Source: Circinella umbellata (Eukaryota > Mucoromycota > Mucoromycetes > Mucorales > Lichtheimiaceae). From it: DNA of 64,000 nt. Positions within the stretch are counted from its first letter, which is position 1. Each line of letters opens with the position of its first letter. Below, piece by piece: positions 59,967 to 64,000 of the stretch. The DNA is taken from positions 1-64,000 of the forward strand of contig JAIWNF010000008.1 in the NCBI GenBank assembly GCA_025093555.1. The letters are read 5' to 3'. Position numbers and translations under genes: made by a program. The notes beneath the pieces were generated by a model. The model saw only the letters and a list, made by a program, of their open reading frames with translations. It made no database searches and was not told the DNA's origin.

Positions 59967-60703
59967 TGTAAGAATTGATTACCATATTTGCACTATCCAA
60001 ACAACAATTGTTCAGTCGATCTAAACATTGTAATCTTGTTTGATTTACATTTCGTACCATAGATCAGCCAATATTTTGTCCATATGAAGGTTGTACAGCT
60101 TAGATAACACAATTATCTCAAAGCAAAACATTATGGGGTAATACTTGATGCTCGTGAGAAAAATCTGATTCTGTCGCAATGCCGTTGTTATTAAGAAAAA
60201 ATGACAGAAAGTAAATTAGGATTTATTCGACTTTGGGGCAGAACCGGTAATAAATAAAAATAATATTAAGCATCTCTATACATAATAATATAAATGGATA
60301 GAAAAGAAATCACATATCATAGCCAAGGCCGGAGTGGAATACAGCGAAACTTCTTTTGTTGAGTATCGTAAAAAATAGCAATGGTGCATGTACCTTTGTT
60401 TGAAAATTTTGGTTAAAAAAAGTTATTCTAAGAAAAGTCAATGGTTCCAATATAGTGTTAAGAAAATCATAAACAATGGTGCAAAGTATATAGTATAATG
60501 AAACAATAAAAGACCTTTTGGTATGGCATTTCAAATTAATTTTATTAGAAGGAAAAAAGCACATAATGAAGACAGATGAAGACAAGAATCAATTATATAA
60601 TTGATACGTATCTAAAGAGTTATAATAATTAAAAGGGGGCGCGTAGTTTTTTTTATTCTTCTTCTTCTTCTTTATCTCTCAAATACTATTTTATCTACAT
60701 AAA

Positions 60704-60919
60704 ATGCTTATTTCACAAAATGTTTTTGTTTCTACAATTTTTGCTTTACTAGCTTTAGTGTTTAATTACTATATATTTAGATTAACAGAGAATATGGTAG
60801 CGCCAAGAAAAAGACGAGGATCAAATAGAATGTTGAAACAAGATAACCCACCCATAACATATGAAAGACTGCATTTAGCAAGGGTACAGACAATAACTAG
60901 TGCTAGTATGGTGACCTAG
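60704..60919 (+). CDS. small possible membrane protein
   Basis: A 71-codon frame starts MLISQNVFVSTIFALLALVF, a hydrophobic helix long enough to span a membrane. It is followed by a basic, Lys/Arg-rich tail (MVAPRKRRGSNRMLKQ). A CT-rich stretch (TTCTTCTTCTTCTTC) 40 bases before the ATG looks like a fungal core promoter. No homologue is recognised and a chance frame remains quite possible. Confidence 0.3.
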   Translation: MLISQNVFVSTIFALLALVFNYYIFRLTENMVAPRKRRGSNRMLKQDNPPITYERLHLARVQTITSASMVT

Positions 60920-62706
60920 AACGTCTAATAAAGATACAACACCAGTTGCTTTTGGCAAAGTTGAGCAAAGTATGACAAGACCGTATTGCTGTTTATTTAC
61001 ATCCAATTTTTGACTGATTAGATGCTCTTACGGGTAAGTATTGCTAATAACTACATATATATATACTCTATTATAAGGAGTACAAGTATTTACCATACTA
61101 CCATTTTACCTCAACAGCAATCTGAAATAACATATTAGATATTACCTTGTTTTTTAATACAGCAGATTTGACACCTAAACAACTTCATGCTTTGAAACAT
61201 ATTTTACATCCTTGACGACCAGCAACATACACAAATAGAAAACTTACGCTTTTTTACTCCCGTTATACGACTTTACTACTGTAATTATCAATACTATTAA
61301 TTATATCAGCAATAAAACTGCTACGTACTTTGGGAATAGAACACTAATATTTTACTCAATATCTTTCGGGCATTTACAGTATTATACAGATTCCATGCAT
61401 CCCCCTACTTTCCGTAGTTTCGACATTTCTACTTTCTTACTTTATTTTTATATTAGTCGTCCCTTAACATAATATATGTTAATCTGAAATACTATGCCAC
61501 TTTTTTTCTTTTTCTAAAAATGTTTTGAATTTAGAGATAAACTTCATTATATATATACAATAAGTATCTAGTGCTGCTTGATCTACTGTAGACCTTTCGC
61601 TCTTATTTTACATGAAGTGTTTTTTTTTTGAATGTCGATACTATATAAAGTATTAATAACTTTATGTGATTGTGTGGTCTCTGGCTTATTGTTACAAAAA
61701 TCAAAACACATACAAAAGACCTGCACAAAAATTACCCACCCAGTTCAACTACTGCATAGATCTATAGATAATGATAAAGATACTGGACTCACTCAATTAA
61801 ATTTTGAGTTGCTATTTCTATAATAAGTTTAAAGTGTTATTACAGTAAGCTTTGTTATTAATTGTTATCTGCTATATTAATACGTATTTAAACAAAAGGA
61901 AAGAGTCTTTATTAATAGGAATCTTCTTATATATCTGTAGTGTCTTGATGTCATGCTCATTTTTTTTGTATCTTACATTAAGAAGAGAGGAAGTAAATAT
62001 TATTTGCAAGTGGGTTTCTTTTAGTCTTATTTTGCTTAGTGTTACACATAATGAAAGATGATATAACATCGTGTGTTCATCGCCTAAAAGATTGTTGTGT
62101 TAGACTCTTAGTTATATATACATTTACCAAGTCACTTTACTCTCTAATATTAATATACTTAATTACTAAATAGTAGTGGAAACAGTGGCATAAGTTGGAT
62201 TATAACAGCTGTCTTTGAACTTATTGTTGAATAATCCCATACTTGTATCCGGCAATGCCTCAGAGTATTCTTGAATATATAATCATTAATACTACTTATT
62301 ACTTTTATGTATTACACAAATAAGTGACTGATGTCTAAGCTTCTGTGAGTATAGTCATCTTGAAGCTATTTCCATTACCGTTACCACGCTTTCGACAAGT
62401 AGTGTTATTTCATTTTGACAGGATTCTTGTTCCCATGTGTGAACAAACAATATTCATCCAGCTTTTCTTATTTTTTCTATCCATATAGCGACTTCTATGT
62501 TAGACACAGCGATTGTTTTATTGTGGCATTAGCAAATGTATATATGAGCTTTACTAATTATATTTACCAAACTTTTTCTTACCGCAGCCATTATTACTTT
62601 AAGAATTACTCAGCCGCAAATAAAAATATGTAGGATTTATACTTATCCTTTGACATACAAAAGCCTTCAGACAACTAAAATATTTTAAACTTTCTAGTAT
62701 ACATTA

Positions 62707-62707
<1 letters not shown>

Positions 62708-62737
<30 letters not shown>

Positions 62738-62738
62738 A
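62708..62738. repeat. (AT)n microsatellite
   Basis: About 30 bases of alternating AT in the spacer upstream of RBX1. Confidence 0.9.
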
Positions 62739-62961
62739 TTGTGATATGAATTATATAGTAGCAGTGTACCTGTAAATGTTTCGATCCAGGGGAAAAATAG
62801 ATATTTCACAATGGCATTAACCATACCATGACGTACCGTATTCCAGATCAACTCCGCCTTCCTTTTTCGCTTGAAAGAAAAAGCTGCGCTTCACGAAAGG
62901 CAAAGAGAACGAAACTTGTTTCTTTTTTTTTTTTTTTTGCTTTGACAGTAATATACACATA

Positions 62962-63790
<829 letters not shown>

Positions 63791-64000
63791 ATGCATTATT
63801 ATTATGGTTGAACGACATTGCGTTAGAAAAAGGAAATATATACAACTCCAAAAGAGGTTTTCATGTAAACAATCAATCCCCCACTTCGCTCCCTCTTATC
63901 TTTTCTTCTTTGTACGCACTCACAAATATATACACACGCACACGCAATTACATAAAAATATTCTCACTAACTAGCTTTTGAACCCACTTTTTTTTTCTTT
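63791..64000. other. RBX1 3' flank to window end
   Basis: AT-rich sequence with a CACACGCACACG stretch. Presumably the 3' untranslated region; no further gene is seen. Confidence 0.4.

Larger units (their letters stand above)
59967..62961. other. mostly empty; decayed coding traces
   Basis: Apart from the small frame at 60704, I see only traces: a CPYEGC zinc-finger-like remnant near 60080-60100 and isolated short frames without motifs. An (AT)n microsatellite lies at 62708-62738. No RNA gene was recognised. Confidence 0.4.

Noticed and set aside
60310..60585. Minus-strand 91-codon frame ending HSGLGYDM
   Set aside because: It reads smoothly in places, but no family, splice sites or partner exons could be identified.

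Overview
The window is nuclear DNA from a fungus, most likely an early-diverging, AT-rich Mucoromycota (Mucorales-like) genome. The reasons are many short (about 50-130 base) GT-AG introns in nearly every gene, very AT-rich intergenic DNA with long poly-T tracts, and a full-length neurofibromin-type RasGAP beside conserved housekeeping genes. There are also decayed copies of gene families I associate with Mucorales (KDZ-like transposase, MULE with OTU domain, orphan nuclease-like families). The species cannot be named from the sequence.

Layout. 1-28.9 kb is an accessory, transposon-packed block. It holds a decayed Helitron (1-6.4 kb) with the 5' end of a second copy in the same orientation, a degenerate coiled-coil/acidic-tail gene (7-8.4 kb), and a decayed KDZ-like transposase (9.3-10.9 kb). 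A Merlin (IS1595-like) transposon lies between inverted CGGAT-rich repeats (11.2-15.1 kb). Next come a MULE with 105-base terminal inverted repeats, SWIM finger and OTU domain (15.1-18.8 kb) and two related foldback elements (18.9-20.9 kb). Two copies of a methionine sulfoxide reductase B gene lie about 6 kb apart in inverted orientation, both broken (21.5 and 28 kb). Between them are a broken orphan gene, a Tc1/mariner-type MITE with a TA duplication, and a small predicted secreted protein ending in a possible Kex2-released tryptophan-rich peptide.

29.2-58.6 kb is mostly a conserved gene block: neurofibromin/Ira RasGAP (17 exons, 2,721 codons, complement), TRAPPC4/Trs23, mitochondrial ribosomal protein mL43, MRD1/RBM19 (five RRMs, start codon split by an intron), PPIH-type cyclophilin, Mediator subunit Med25, branched-chain keto-acid dehydrogenase E2, and exosome subunit Rrp45. 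A 2.3-kb patch at 46.7-49.1 kb between MRD1 and PPIH carries decayed repeats. 58.6-64 kb holds a lineage-specific zinc-finger gene, 3 kb of weak or empty sequence, and the cullin-RING ligase subunit RBX1.

The conserved genes act in separate processes: Ras down-regulation, ER-Golgi traffic, mitochondrial translation, pre-rRNA processing, splicing, transcription, branched-chain amino acid catabolism, RNA decay and ubiquitination. They are not an operon or a pathway cluster. For the conserved genes I traced exon boundaries base by base. All reading phases close exactly, so those models are strong; the transposon and orphan calls rest on recognised motifs only.
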